This document shows, in pieces, positions 19,965 to 28,494 of a DNA stretch of 36,550 nucleotides (the stretch's first letter is position 1; the number at the start of each line of letters is the position of its first letter). The stretch spans positions 1 to 36,550 of the forward strand of contig JAAYPK010000059.1 in assembly GCA_012519845.1 (NCBI GenBank). The letters are read 5' to 3'. The notes under the pieces were generated by a model that searched no databases, was not told where the DNA came from, and saw nothing but the letters and a program-made list of their open reading frames with translations. The stretch is from Clostridiales bacterium. Its GTDB lineage: Bacteria; Bacillota; Clostridia; Clostridiales; Clostridiaceae. A program made the position numbers and the translations under genes.

Positions 19965-21110
19965 TTATTTTTTAAATTTATTAATTATAGATAATACATA
20001 ATTAACTTCATCAATATTATTATAATAACTAAGACTTAGTCTTATTGTTCCGTAAGGATATGTATTAATTGATTTATGAGCTAATGGTGCACAATGCAAA
20101 CCGGATCTTGTTTTAATACCATTAGTATCTAAATAATAACAAAATTCTGAAGGATCAATATTCTTATAATTAATAGAAAGACAACTAGTAGTAGGTTTAT
20201 TTGAAGTGCCTCCATATACAATAACATTATTAATATTTTTAAGACCATTATAAAGAGAACTTCTTAAATAACTTACTTTTTCAGAAATTGTATTTAATCC
20301 TTCTGAATTAATGAAGTCTATAGCATTTGACAAACCGATAATTCCAGGCATGTTTAGAGTTCCACATTCAAATTTATCAGGCAAAAAATCAGGTTGAATA
20401 AGAGAGTGAGAAAGACTTCCTGTTCCACCACTAAAAATATTTATACAATTATCATTCAATTTGTCACTAATAATAAATCCACCAATACCTTGAGGACCAA
20501 GAAGACTTTTATGTCCTGTAAAGGCAATAGCACTTGCATTAAGGGTTTCCATGTTTACATCTAAGGTACCTGCTGATTGGGCAGAATCAATAATAAAAAA
20601 GATATTATTTTCATGACAAATATTACCAATTTCTTTTAAGTCTTGTACTGATCCAGTAACATTAGAAGCATGAGAAAGAACTACTAATTTTGTATTTGGT
20701 TTAATGTTATTAATAAGATCTTTTGGACAGATATATCCATCATCAGATGCTTGTAATAATGTAAAATCAGCCATTAAACGATTTTTACAATCCATTAATG
20801 GTCTAAGTATTGAGTTGTGTTCCATGGTAGACGATATAATATGGTCACCCGGTTTTATCAATCCCTTTATAAGCATATTAAGGGATGAGGTTATATTGTT
20901 AGTAAAAATAATATTACTTGACTTCTTATAATTAAAAAATTCAGCAATTTTTTCTCTACATGATAACAATTCTCTATTGCTTTCAATAGAATTTGAATAA
21001 TTAGATCTATTGGCATTACCACCAATATTAACTAAATAATTATAAATAGAATCTGCTACTATTTTAGGCTTTGGAAATGTTGTACTTGCATTATCAAAAT
21101 ATACTTCCAT
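19965..21110 (-). CDS. Cysteine desulfurase family protein (class V aminotransferase)
   Basis: This PLP enzyme of 381 residues begins MEVYFDNASTTFPKP, has the PLP lysine in AFTGHKSLLGPQG, the aspartate loop IIDSAQSAGTL, and a candidate persulfide cysteine in RSGLHCAPLAHK. It belongs with the SufS/CsdB-like desulfurases, in the subgroup common in clostridia that has been associated with selenium traits. Substrate and acceptor are not shown by sequence. The ATG at 21110 has GGAGG upstream; a TTG at 21125 would overlap that ribosome site. It is divergent from a DUF3343 putative Se/S carrier gene and probably co-transcribed with yyaC. Confidence 0.85.
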   Translation of the reverse strand: MEVYFDNASTTFPKPKIVADSIYNYLVNIGGNANRSNYSNSIESNRELLSCREKIAEFFNYKKSSNIIFTNNITSSLNMLIKGLIKPGDHIISSTMEHNSILRPLMDCKNRLMADFTLLQASDDGYICPKDLINNIKPNTKLVVLSHASNVTGSVQDLKEIGNICHENNIFFIIDSAQSAGTLDVNMETLNASAIAFTGHKSLLGPQGIGGFIISDKLNDNCINIFSGGTGSLSHSLIQPDFLPDKFECGTLNMPGIIGLSNAIDFINSEGLNTISEKVSYLRSSLYNGLKNINNVIVYGGTSNKPTTSCLSINYKNIDPSEFCYYLDTNGIKTRSGLHCAPLAHKSINTYPYGTIRLSLSYYNNIDEVNYVLSIINKFKK

Positions 21111-21231
21111 AAAAATCCTCCACAAATAAAAGTATGGTATATAATTTTATATTTACAATTTAAATTATACAATTATAATAATATAATAAATAGTGAAAGT
21201 ATAAGATTAATTTTGGGAGGGTAATATTATA

Positions 21232-21471
21232 ATGATATATTATATAATTGTGTATAAAAATACACATGATGCAATGGAAGCAGATAAAATTTTAAGTGAA
21301 AAAGGATTTGAATATAGAATAATGCCTACCCCTACATCAGTAACTCAAAGTTGTGGTATATGTACAAGATTAAAAAAATACAATGATATTGAATATATAG
21401 TTAATAATAATATTTTTGAATTTAAAAATATATATGAAAAAAATGAAGATGAATTTAAATTAATAAGGTAG
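21232..21471 (+). CDS. DUF3343 protein, putative Se/S carrier-like
   Basis: This 79-residue protein has the DUF3343 pattern: an N-terminal strand MIYYIIVYKNTHDAMEADKI, then RIMPTPTSVTQSCGICTRLK with Cys41 and Cys44 in a CxxC arrangement. The family name as a putative selenium or sulfur carrier rests on genome context, not on proven chemistry. It is divergent from a cysteine desulfurase-like gene about 120 bases away. The ATG at 21232 follows GGGAGG. The mscS gene begins within ten bases of its stop, so the two are co-transcribed. Confidence 0.8.
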   Translation: MIYYIIVYKNTHDAMEADKILSEKGFEYRIMPTPTSVTQSCGICTRLKKYNDIEYIVNNNIFEFKNIYEKNEDEFKLIR

Positions 21472-21480
21472 GTGAAATAT

Positions 21481-22353
21481 GTGAGTTTAGGTTCAATGAT
21501 AGTTGGTGGAGAAGGTGAAAAGATGGATATTGGTCCCTTTACCTTTGATACATTAATAATTGAGAATATAATAAATAAAATAATAAGTTTAGTGTTAGTA
21601 TTAGTACTTATGTATTTAACTATAAAATTAGGTAATAAGATAATAGATAAATTTGTAAAGAGGCAAATAAAAAGTAATGCACGATTTTCTATGGATAGTC
21701 AAAAGGCAAAAACTATAGGGGAAGTTTTAAAAAGTTTACTTAAATACATGGTTAATTTTATAGGAATAGCAATAATAGTAGGAAATTTATTTTCTAACAT
21801 GTCTGTAGCAGTGGCTGGAATTGGTACATTTACTGTTGGGCTTGCAGCTCAAAATTTAATAAAGGATATAATCAATGGATTTTTTATTTTATTTGAAGAT
21901 CAATTTGGAATTGGAGATCATGTAACTTTAGAAAACTTTGAGGGAATAGTAGAATCCATAGGAATTAGAACTACAACCATAAGAGATTTTAATGGGGATA
22001 TTCATCTTATTCCAAATGGAACAATAACAATAGTAACTAACCATTCTAGAGGAAATATAAGATTTATGGTAGATGTTGATATTGCTTATGAAGAAAATGT
22101 AGATAATGCAATTGAATCAATTAAAAAAGTTTGTAAAGAATTTGAGAAAAATAATAAAGAAGTTACAGAACCTATTGAGGTTCTTGGAATAAATTCATTA
22201 AATGCATCAAGTGTAACTATTAGGGTAATAGGTAAAAGTAAACCTTTATCTCAATGGAAAATGGAAAGAGAATTAAGAAAATTAATTAAAGCGGAATTAG
22301 ATAAAGAAGGTATAGAAATACCATATCCAAAGACAGAAATAATTAAATTATAA
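21481..22353 (+). CDS. mscS: Small-conductance mechanosensitive channel, MscS family
   Basis: MscS-type channels release solutes on hypo-osmotic shock. Membrane segments are visible at about residues 26-45 (ISLVLVLVLMYLTIKLG) and 81-97, then the pore helix region VAVAGIGTFTVGLAAQNLIK, followed by the beta domain GIGDHVTLENFEGIVESIGI and LIPNGTI. The start is uncertain: GTG at 21481 has AAGGTAGGTG upstream, GTG at 21472 is in frame but overlaps that site, and ATG at 21523 has GGTGGAG and AAGGTG upstream and would begin right before the hydrophobic part. The downstream DUF951 gene starts 13 bases after its stop. Confidence 0.92.
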   Translation: MSLGSMIVGGEGEKMDIGPFTFDTLIIENIINKIISLVLVLVLMYLTIKLGNKIIDKFVKRQIKSNARFSMDSQKAKTIGEVLKSLLKYMVNFIGIAIIVGNLFSNMSVAVAGIGTFTVGLAAQNLIKDIINGFFILFEDQFGIGDHVTLENFEGIVESIGIRTTTIRDFNGDIHLIPNGTITIVTNHSRGNIRFMVDVDIAYEENVDNAIESIKKVCKEFEKNNKEVTEPIEVLGINSLNASSVTIRVIGKSKPLSQWKMERELRKLIKAELDKEGIEIPYPKTEIIKL

Positions 22354-22366
22354 GGAGGATAATAGA

Positions 22367-22555
22367 ATGATAGAATCTTTTGAATTAGGTGATATTATAA
22401 CTATGAAAAAACAACATCCTTGTGGGTCTTTTGATTTTGAAGTAATTAGAGTTGGAGCAGATGTTAAAATAAAATGCACTGGCTGTGGAAGAATAGTTAT
22501 GATTCCTAGAAGTAAATTTGTAAGATTAGCAAAAAAAATAATAAATAAAGAATAA
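22367..22555 (+). CDS. DUF951 family protein
   Basis: This 62-residue protein contains the pattern DIITMKKQHPCGSFDFEVIR and IKCTGCGRIVMIPRSKF, typical of DUF951. Cys19, Cys37 and Cys40 may bind zinc. It is a small beta-rich protein of unknown role, often found near mscS, rpsF and ychF in Firmicutes. The ATG at 22367 follows AAGGAGG. It ends about ten bases before the rpsF promoter. Confidence 0.85.
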   Translation: MIESFELGDIITMKKQHPCGSFDFEVIRVGADVKIKCTGCGRIVMIPRSKFVRLAKKIINKE

Positions 22556-22565
22556 AAATAAAAAC

Positions 22566-22594
22566 TTGAAAAAAATATAAAAAAATGATAAAAT
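22566..22594 (+). promoter_or_regulatory. Promoter of rpsF-ssb-rpsR
   Basis: TTGAAA (22566-22571), a 17-base spacer and TAAAAT (22589-22594) lie just before the structured leader. Confidence 0.65.
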
Positions 22595-22607
22595 CATTAA
22601 TTGTAAT

Positions 22608-22642
22608 CCCTGCTGTGTAAAGCACAGCCGTTAGTCCGAGGG
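22608..22642 (+). promoter_or_regulatory. Ribosomal S6:S18 autoregulatory leader
   Basis: An outer stem CCCT/AGGG (22608-22611 with 22639-22642) encloses an inner stem GCTGTG/CACAGC (22612-22617 with 22623-22628). A ten-base bulge on the 3' side (22629-22638) contains the CCG trinucleotide. This is the shape of the S6:S18-binding motif known upstream of rpsF, which mimics the 16S rRNA site. The ribosome site GGAGGAGG follows at once, so binding could block initiation. Confidence 0.8.
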
Positions 22643-22658
22643 GAGGAGGTGTATTTAG

Positions 22659-22943
22659 ATGAGAAAGTACGAAACTATATTCATACAAAACCCATCATTA
22701 GATGAAGAAGCAGTAAATGCTAACATCGAAAAATTTAAGGGAATAATAGAAAATGGTGGCGGAACTATTGAAAATGTTGATTTTTGGGGTAAGAGAAAAC
22801 TTGCTTACGAAATCAAGAAAGTTAATGAAGGTTATTATACTTTAGTAAACTTTACAGCTAACTCAGAGTTACCAAAAGAATTAGACAGAGTATTTAGAAT
22901 TACTGATGGAATTATCAGACATATCATTGTTGCTGAAAAATAA
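22659..22943 (+). CDS. rpsF: 30S ribosomal protein S6
   Basis: The 94-residue protein begins MRKYETIFIQNPSLDEEAV and contains DFWGKRKLAYEIKKVNEGYY, the S6 core; S6 pairs with S18 on the platform of the small subunit. The ATG at 22659 is preceded by GGAGGAGG. It is the first gene of rpsF-ssb-rpsR, behind the S6:S18 leader that its own product probably recognises together with S18. Confidence 0.97.
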   Translation: MRKYETIFIQNPSLDEEAVNANIEKFKGIIENGGGTIENVDFWGKRKLAYEIKKVNEGYYTLVNFTANSELPKELDRVFRITDGIIRHIIVAEK

Positions 22944-22958
22944 TTGGAGGTATTGTTT

Positions 22959-23399
22959 ATGAATAAAGTTGTTCTTGTTGGAAGATTAACTAAAGATCCT
23001 GAATTAAGATTTGCAGCAGGAAGTGGAACTGCAGTTAGTAGATTTACTTTAGCCGTAAATAGACAATTTAAAAAGGATGAAGCAGATTTTATTAGTTGCG
23101 TAGCTTTTGGTAAAACTGCAGAAACAATATCACAATATTTTACTAAAGGAAGACAAATCGCTATTTCAGGTAGTATCAGAACAGGAAGTTATGATGCACA
23201 AGATGGAACCAAAAGATATACTACAGATGTAGCTGTAGAATCATTTGATTTTCTTGAATCAGGTGGAAATAGGGATAATTCTGATTTCGGCGGCGGATAT
23301 AATAATTCTGATTTTTCAGCTAAGCCAAAAGATAATTTTGGGGATGCTGGATTCAATGAAGACATAACTCCTGTTGATGATGGAGATATGCCGTTCTAA
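22959..23399 (+). CDS. ssb: Single-stranded DNA-binding protein
   Basis: The 146-residue SSB has an N-terminal OB fold (about 1-105, MNKVVLVGRLTKDPELRFA, then RQFKKDEADFISCVAFGKTA), a glycine- and asparagine-rich linker (GGGYNNSDFSAKPKDNFG), and the acidic tip DDGDMPF that binds partner proteins. The ATG at 22959 follows GGAGG; an in-frame ATG-like extension upstream (22944) overlaps the ribosome site. Its place between rpsF and rpsR is the conserved Firmicute arrangement. Confidence 0.97.
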   Translation: MNKVVLVGRLTKDPELRFAAGSGTAVSRFTLAVNRQFKKDEADFISCVAFGKTAETISQYFTKGRQIAISGSIRTGSYDAQDGTKRYTTDVAVESFDFLESGGNRDNSDFGGGYNNSDFSAKPKDNFGDAGFNEDITPVDDGDMPF

Positions 23400-23422
23400 A
23401 TTCAAGGTAAGGAGGTAAAGTT

Positions 23423-23671
23423 ATGAAGGAAAATAATAGAAAACCTGGCGGAAAGATGAGAAGATCTAAGAAAAAAGTATGTGCATTTTGTTCAGAAAAA
23501 GCACAAACTATAGATTATAAAGATGTTGCAAAGTTAAGAAAGTTTGTTACAGAAAGAGGTAAGATTCTTCCAAGAAGAATTTCAGGAACATGTGCAAAGC
23601 ATCAAAGAGAATTAACTGAAGCAATAAAGAGATCAAGAAATATAGCATTATTACCATTTACAACTGAGTAA
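23423..23671 (+). CDS. rpsR: 30S ribosomal protein S18 (zinc-ligand form)
   Basis: The 82-residue protein has the S18 core [20 protein letters not shown] and ends with [17 protein letters not shown] near residue 17 and TCAKH later supply three cysteines and a histidine, the zinc-binding type of S18. The ATG at 23423 follows GGAGG. It closes the rpsF operon, followed by a terminator. Confidence 0.97.
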   Translation: MKENNRKPGGKMRRSKKKVCAFCSEKAQTIDYKDVAKLRKFVTERGKILPRRISGTCAKHQRELTEAIKRSRNIALLPFTTE

Positions 23672-23680
23672 TAATTAGCA

Positions 23681-23712
23681 AAACCTCTGATTTAAATATC
23701 AGGGGTTTTTTG
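23681..23712 (+). terminator. Rho-independent terminator after rpsR
   Basis: Arms AAACCTCTGA (23681-23690) and TCAGGGGTTT (23699-23708) pair with one G-T wobble around an eight-base loop, followed by TTTT. Confidence 0.85.
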
Positions 23713-23773
23713 TTATAATAAGATAAGAAAAAGAAAAAGATTTCAAATAATTGGAAAAACATTCTTATAATTG

Positions 23774-23802
23774 TTGCAAAGAGGATTTAAAAAAATTACA
23801 AT
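23774..23802 (+). promoter_or_regulatory. Likely promoter of the MazG-like/gdpP run
   Basis: TTGCAA (23774-23779), a 17-base spacer and TACAAT (23797-23802) lie 32 bases before the MazG-like gene. A TGTTATAAT at 23711-23719 is an alternative extended -10 with no clear -35. Confidence 0.45.
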
Positions 23803-23834
23803 AGATATACAATGATTTATAGGGGTGGCTAATT

Positions 23835-24155
23835 TTGAAAAACAGAGAATTAAATGTTATGGCTAATATAAAAATAATAGAAAGTCTTAAGGCACAATTA
23901 CTTTGTGTAATAGGAAATTTCTTCACATTATTAACAAAAGGAAGCAATGTGGCACAAAATGCCATAATAGATAGCATTTCAGGGGCAATAATAATTTTAT
24001 ATGTGTTAGCTGAAAAATTAGGATATTCTTTTTCAGAAGTAGATAGTACTATAAAGGATAAGCTACAATTAGGAATTAAGGCAGAAGATGAAGTAGAGAA
24101 ACAAGGAAAAAGCTTAACAAAATTAAAGGAATATATTAATAATAGGATAGAATAA
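23835..24155 (+). CDS. MazG-like family protein
   Basis: This 106-residue helical protein (ELNVMANIKIIESLKAQLLC, then NAIIDSISGAIIILYVLAEK and KLKEYINNR) fits the MazG-like family found next to rpsR and gdpP in clostridia. MazG proteins hydrolyse nucleoside triphosphates, but I do not see a clear EExxE metal motif, so enzymatic activity is doubtful. The start is TTG at 23835 after GGGGTGG. It is followed 20 bases later by gdpP. The family assignment is mainly by length, helical pattern and context. Confidence 0.6.
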   Translation: MKNRELNVMANIKIIESLKAQLLCVIGNFFTLLTKGSNVAQNAIIDSISGAIIILYVLAEKLGYSFSEVDSTIKDKLQLGIKAEDEVEKQGKSLTKLKEYINNRIE

Positions 24156-24175
24156 TATCTTATGGGAGGCTTAAT

Positions 24176-26119
24176 ATGAATAAGCTTAAATTATTCAATT
24201 TTTACTTGAAACCATTTATCATTATATTAATAATTAGTTTATTGTATTTAAATGGTTCATATAAGGCTGTAATTTTAATACTGATTCTATTTTTGGTAGA
24301 TTGTATTATTAAGCTAAGTAAATATTGGGATAAGGATAAGGATGAAAATCATTTAACTAATTCTATAAATAAATGTATTGATGAAGAGTTATATAACTTA
24401 ATATTACCAACAGTCTTAATAAAAAAAGATGGGGAAATATTATGGTGTAATGAAAGATTTTTATCTATTACAAAGGATGAAGATTTAATAAAAAGAAATA
24501 TTATGTCTGTAATAAACGGAATTAATATTGATAGTATTATTAATAGTGAAAAGATTTATGTACATCAGAAGTTAAACTTAGGTAAAAGGGTTTATGATGT
24601 ACAGGGAATGAAAGTATTAAGGAATGAGGATGAATATATTATTTTATTCTTTAATGATATTAGTGATTTACTTACTTCAGATGGCATTAGAGAAGAAGTT
24701 GTACTTATAGAAGTAGATAACTTTACTGATGTATTAGAGGCTACAGATGAAAATGATAGGCCTTTAGTAGTAGCAGAGATTGAAAGAACTATTAATGCAT
24801 ATGCCCATAATATTAATGCTATGATAAGAAAATATGATAATAATAAATACGTATTGTCAGTACAAAATAGATATATAGCAGAACAGGAAAGAGAAAAGTT
24901 CCCTATTTTAGACGAAATATCTGCCATTAAAAAAGGTAATAAGTTAGAACCAACTATTAGTATTGGTATTGGTAGAGATGGTTTAACACCACTGGAAAAT
25001 AATAATTTTGCTAATATGGCGCTTGAGCTAGCACTAGGTAGAGGCGGAGATCAAGTTGTATTAAAAAACAATGAGAAAATTAAATTCTATGGTGGAAATA
25101 GTAATGAAATTGAGAAAAGAACTAGAGTAAGAGCTAGGGTAGTTTCTAATGCATTAAATGAGCTTATTTACGATAGTAGTAAAGTATACATTATGGGACA
25201 TACTAATCCTGATATGGATTGTTTTGGTTCGGCATTAGCTTTATCTTCTGTTATTAGGCAAATGGGAAAAAAAAGTTATATATTACTAGGAAGTGATATA
25301 AACCCAATTGAGTATTTTTTTGATAGATTAAGTGAAGATTCATATTATAATGATAGATTTATTTCTTTAGATAAGGCAAATGATGAATTAGATGATGAAA
25401 CATTAGTAATTGTTGTTGATGTTCATAATAGAGGATATGTTGAGGATTTAGGATTAATTGAAAGAGCAAAAAACAAGGTTATTATTGATCATCATAGAAG
25501 AAGTCCAGATATAATTACTGGATCATTATTAAATTATATTGAGGTGTACGCTTCTTCTACTTCAGAAATGATAACAGAGTTATTGCAATATATGGTTAAA
25601 TCACCTAAGCTTAGAAAGATAGAAGCGGAAGGATTATTATCAGGAATTTATATGGATACTAAAGGATTTTCATTTAAAACTGGGGTAAGAACTTTTGAAG
25701 CTGCATCTTATTTAAGAAATGTAGGTGCTGATACTTTAGAAGTGAAAAAAATGTTTACTGATAATCTTAACGATTTTATTTTAATAGCAGATACAATAAA
25801 ATCTGCTAAAGTAGATGAGAGAAAAGTAGCAATAGCAATATGTCCTAAAGATGTAGATACTGTAATAGTGGCTAAAGCAGCAGATGAATTATTAAATATT
25901 TCTGGGATTTTAGTTAGTTTCGTAGTGGCAGAGATTGATGGAGCAATTTGTATTAGTGGTAGATCATCAGGAGATATTAATGTTCAAATTGTATTAGAAG
26001 CCTTAGGTGGCGGTGGTCATATGAATATTGCAGGAACTAAAATGATTGGTATAACAATTGAAGAGGCAATATATAAATTAAAAGAGGTAATAGAAAAATA
26101 TTTAAAGGTTGGTGAATAG
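24176..26119 (+). CDS. gdpP: Cyclic-di-AMP phosphodiesterase GdpP (YybT)
   Basis: GdpP degrades the second messenger c-di-AMP at the membrane. The 647 residues show two N-terminal membrane helices (about 13-27 and 31-46), a PAS-like region (about 70-165), a degenerate GGDEF domain (about 170-310, lacking GGDEF itself), and a DHH/DHHA1 phosphodiesterase: HTNPDMD (342-348), the metal motif DHH (438-440) and [10 protein letters not shown] from 611. The ATG at 24176 follows GGGAGG. rplI starts two bases after its stop, the same gdpP-rplI-dnaB order as in Bacillus, with lonC inserted. Confidence 0.95.
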   Translation: MNKLKLFNFYLKPFIIILIISLLYLNGSYKAVILILILFLVDCIIKLSKYWDKDKDENHLTNSINKCIDEELYNLILPTVLIKKDGEILWCNERFLSITKDEDLIKRNIMSVINGINIDSIINSEKIYVHQKLNLGKRVYDVQGMKVLRNEDEYIILFFNDISDLLTSDGIREEVVLIEVDNFTDVLEATDENDRPLVVAEIERTINAYAHNINAMIRKYDNNKYVLSVQNRYIAEQEREKFPILDEISAIKKGNKLEPTISIGIGRDGLTPLENNNFANMALELALGRGGDQVVLKNNEKIKFYGGNSNEIEKRTRVRARVVSNALNELIYDSSKVYIMGHTNPDMDCFGSALALSSVIRQMGKKSYILLGSDINPIEYFFDRLSEDSYYNDRFISLDKANDELDDETLVIVVDVHNRGYVEDLGLIERAKNKVIIDHHRRSPDIITGSLLNYIEVYASSTSEMITELLQYMVKSPKLRKIEAEGLLSGIYMDTKGFSFKTGVRTFEAASYLRNVGADTLEVKKMFTDNLNDFILIADTIKSAKVDERKVAIAICPKDVDTVIVAKAADELLNISGILVSFVVAEIDGAICISGRSSGDINVQIVLEALGGGGHMNIAGTKMIGITIEEAIYKLKEVIEKYLKVGE

Positions 26120-26121
26120 AC

Positions 26122-26568
26122 ATGAAGGTAATTTTATTACAAGATGTTAAAAAAATAGGTAAAAAAGGTGATGTTATAGAAGCATCAGATGGATATGCTA
26201 GAAACTTTTTATTTCCCAGGAAATTAGCAGAGGAAGCAACTGATTCCAATTTACATATACTTAATAATAAAAAGGAAAATGAGAGAAAACAAAAACTTAA
26301 GGAATTAGAAGAAGCACAAAAAATAGCTAGTGAATTAAAAGGAAAAGAAATAAAGTTAAGTGCAAAAACTGGTGAAGGTGGGAAGTTATTTGGTGCTATT
26401 ACAAGTAAGGATGTAGCAGAATTAATAAATAAACAATATAAAATAAAAGTAGATAAAAAGAAAATTGTAATGGATACAATAAAAGTAGCAGGTGGATATG
26501 AAATTGAAGTTAAGTTATATCCAGAAGTATCAACAAAAATGAGGGTGATTGTTACATCAGATAATTAA
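26122..26568 (+). CDS. rplI: 50S ribosomal protein L9
   Basis: The 148-residue protein has the L9 N-terminal signature [20 protein letters not shown] followed by [17 protein letters not shown], a long connecting helix (about 45-75) and a C-terminal domain. It follows gdpP by two bases, with the ribosome site GGTTGGTG in the gdpP coding end. lonC follows 12 bases later. Confidence 0.97.
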   Translation: MKVILLQDVKKIGKKGDVIEASDGYARNFLFPRKLAEEATDSNLHILNNKKENERKQKLKELEEAQKIASELKGKEIKLSAKTGEGGKLFGAITSKDVAELINKQYKIKVDKKKIVMDTIKVAGGYEIEVKLYPEVSTKMRVIVTSDN

Positions 26569-26580
26569 GGAGGAGTATTA

Positions 26581-28479
26581 TTGAATTTCCAAGATGAACT
26601 TAGTTTCTTAAAAGAAGTGTCAAGTGGAAAGCTGTCACAAGAAGCTAAAATAGACGTATTATATGATATTTTAAATAATGTATTAGATCAAGGTGCTGTT
26701 AGAGCAAGAACAGTAAAATTTAAGTTGCAAAGATATATTAAATCTAAAAAAACAAATGAAAGAGCATATGCTTTACTTATGATAGCATCAGATGGAAGTG
26801 GAAATACTGTAATACCTTCTGATGATATGATAGATATATATTTAGAAGAAGTGGTTGATTGGATAGCAGATGAAATTGCACGTAAATATGTGCAAAGTGA
26901 TATTGAAAGTAAAGTAGAACAATCAATTATTGAAAAACAAGAAAAGTATGTAGATGAAGTAAGGCTTTCTGTAATTAAGAAACAAAAAGGAACAGAAAAT
27001 AAAAAAACAAAGAAGAAATATGAAGATTTAATAAAACTAGATAATAAAATAACAAATAAAAATATAATGAGCTTACTTAGACCAGAGACTTTTGAAGAAG
27101 TAGTTGGTCAAGAGAGAGCTATTCAATCCTTACTTTCAAAATTATCATCTCCATATCCCCAACATGTAATTTTATATGGACCTCCTGGAGTAGGGAAAAC
27201 AACAGCTGCTAGACTTGCTTTGGAAGAAATAAAAAAGCTTAAGTTTACTCCATTTAATGATGAATCAAAATTCGTTGAAGTTGATGGTACAACTTTAAGA
27301 TGGGATCCAAGAGAAATTACTAATCCTTTATTAGGATCAGTTCATGATCCAATATATCAAGGAAGTAAAAGGGATTTAGCTGATATAGGAGTTCCAGAAC
27401 CAAAGCCAGGTTTAGTTACTGAAGCCCATGGGGGAATATTGTTTATTGATGAAATAGGAGAGCTTGATAATATTTTACAAAATAAGTTGTTAAAAGTATT
27501 AGAAGATAAGAGGGTGGAATTTTCATCATCATATTATGACCCAGATGATGAAAGTACGCCATTATATATTAAATATTTATTTGATAATGGAGCACCAGCG
27601 GATTTTGTTTTAATTGGAGCAACTACAAGGGAACCAAGTGAAATCAATCCTGCTTTAAGATCTAGATGTACAGAAGTATATTTTGAACCTTTATCAACTT
27701 CTGACATTCAGAAAATTGTAATTAATGCGGCAAATAAGCTTAATGTAAAACTTGAAGAAGGTGTAGCTGAATATATTAGTAGATATACATTCGAAGGAAG
27801 AAGAGCGGTAAATATTTTATCAGATGCATATGGCTATGCTTTGTACAGTAAAAAAAGAGTTAAAACAACAGGTTTTACAATTAAATTAAGTGATGTTGAA
27901 AGAATTATTTCAATTGGTAGATATATTCCTTATGAAATAGTTGATAAAAATAATAATTATGAAATTGGTCATACATATGGATTAGGAGTTAGTGGATTTA
28001 TTGGATCAACATTAGAAATAGAAGCAGCTGTATTTCCAGCCAATAAAAAAGGAGCTGGAGTTGTTAGGTTTAATGAAACAGCAGGTTCTATGGCAAAGGA
28101 TTCAGTATATAATGCAGCTTCAGTAATTAGAAAGATAACAGATAAAGATATAAAAGATTATGATATACACGTTAATGTTATAGGGGGAGGAAAAATAGAT
28201 GGACCTTCTGCAGGAGCAGCTATTACAGTATGCATAATTAGTTCTTTATTAGAAAAGCCTATAAGGCAAGATGTTGCAATTACAGGAGAAATATCTCTTA
28301 GAGGAAAAATAAAGCCAGTAGGAGGTATATTTGAAAAAGTATATGGGGCAAGAAGAAAAGGAATAAATCAAGTTTTTGTTCCAAAAGACAATGAAAAGGA
28401 AATTCCAGCAGGATTAAAGGATATAAAGGTTGATGCAGTGTCAACTATAGAAGAGTTATTAAAAGAAGTATTAAAATAG
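26581..28479 (+). CDS. lonC: ATP-dependent protease LonC, Lon family
   Basis: This 632-residue protein combines a helical N-terminal part (about 1-150), an AAA+ domain with Walker A GPPGVGKT (200-207) and Walker B GILFIDEIGEL, and a C-terminal Lon protease domain with catalytic Ser543 (GPSAG) and a lysine near 586 (GGIFEK). It resembles the Lon-family group of endospore formers rather than LonA, because it lacks the long LonA N-domain, or LonB, with its membrane anchor. Substrates are unknown. The start is TTG at 26581 after AAGGAGG. It lies between rplI and dnaB. Confidence 0.9.
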   Translation: MNFQDELSFLKEVSSGKLSQEAKIDVLYDILNNVLDQGAVRARTVKFKLQRYIKSKKTNERAYALLMIASDGSGNTVIPSDDMIDIYLEEVVDWIADEIARKYVQSDIESKVEQSIIEKQEKYVDEVRLSVIKKQKGTENKKTKKKYEDLIKLDNKITNKNIMSLLRPETFEEVVGQERAIQSLLSKLSSPYPQHVILYGPPGVGKTTAARLALEEIKKLKFTPFNDESKFVEVDGTTLRWDPREITNPLLGSVHDPIYQGSKRDLADIGVPEPKPGLVTEAHGGILFIDEIGELDNILQNKLLKVLEDKRVEFSSSYYDPDDESTPLYIKYLFDNGAPADFVLIGATTREPSEINPALRSRCTEVYFEPLSTSDIQKIVINAANKLNVKLEEGVAEYISRYTFEGRRAVNILSDAYGYALYSKKRVKTTGFTIKLSDVERIISIGRYIPYEIVDKNNNYEIGHTYGLGVSGFIGSTLEIEAAVFPANKKGAGVVRFNETAGSMAKDSVYNAASVIRKITDKDIKDYDIHVNVIGGGKIDGPSAGAAITVCIISSLLEKPIRQDVAITGEISLRGKIKPVGGIFEKVYGARRKGINQVFVPKDNEKEIPAGLKDIKVDAVSTIEELLKEVLK

Positions 28480-28494
28480 GAAGGAGGGTTTAAA

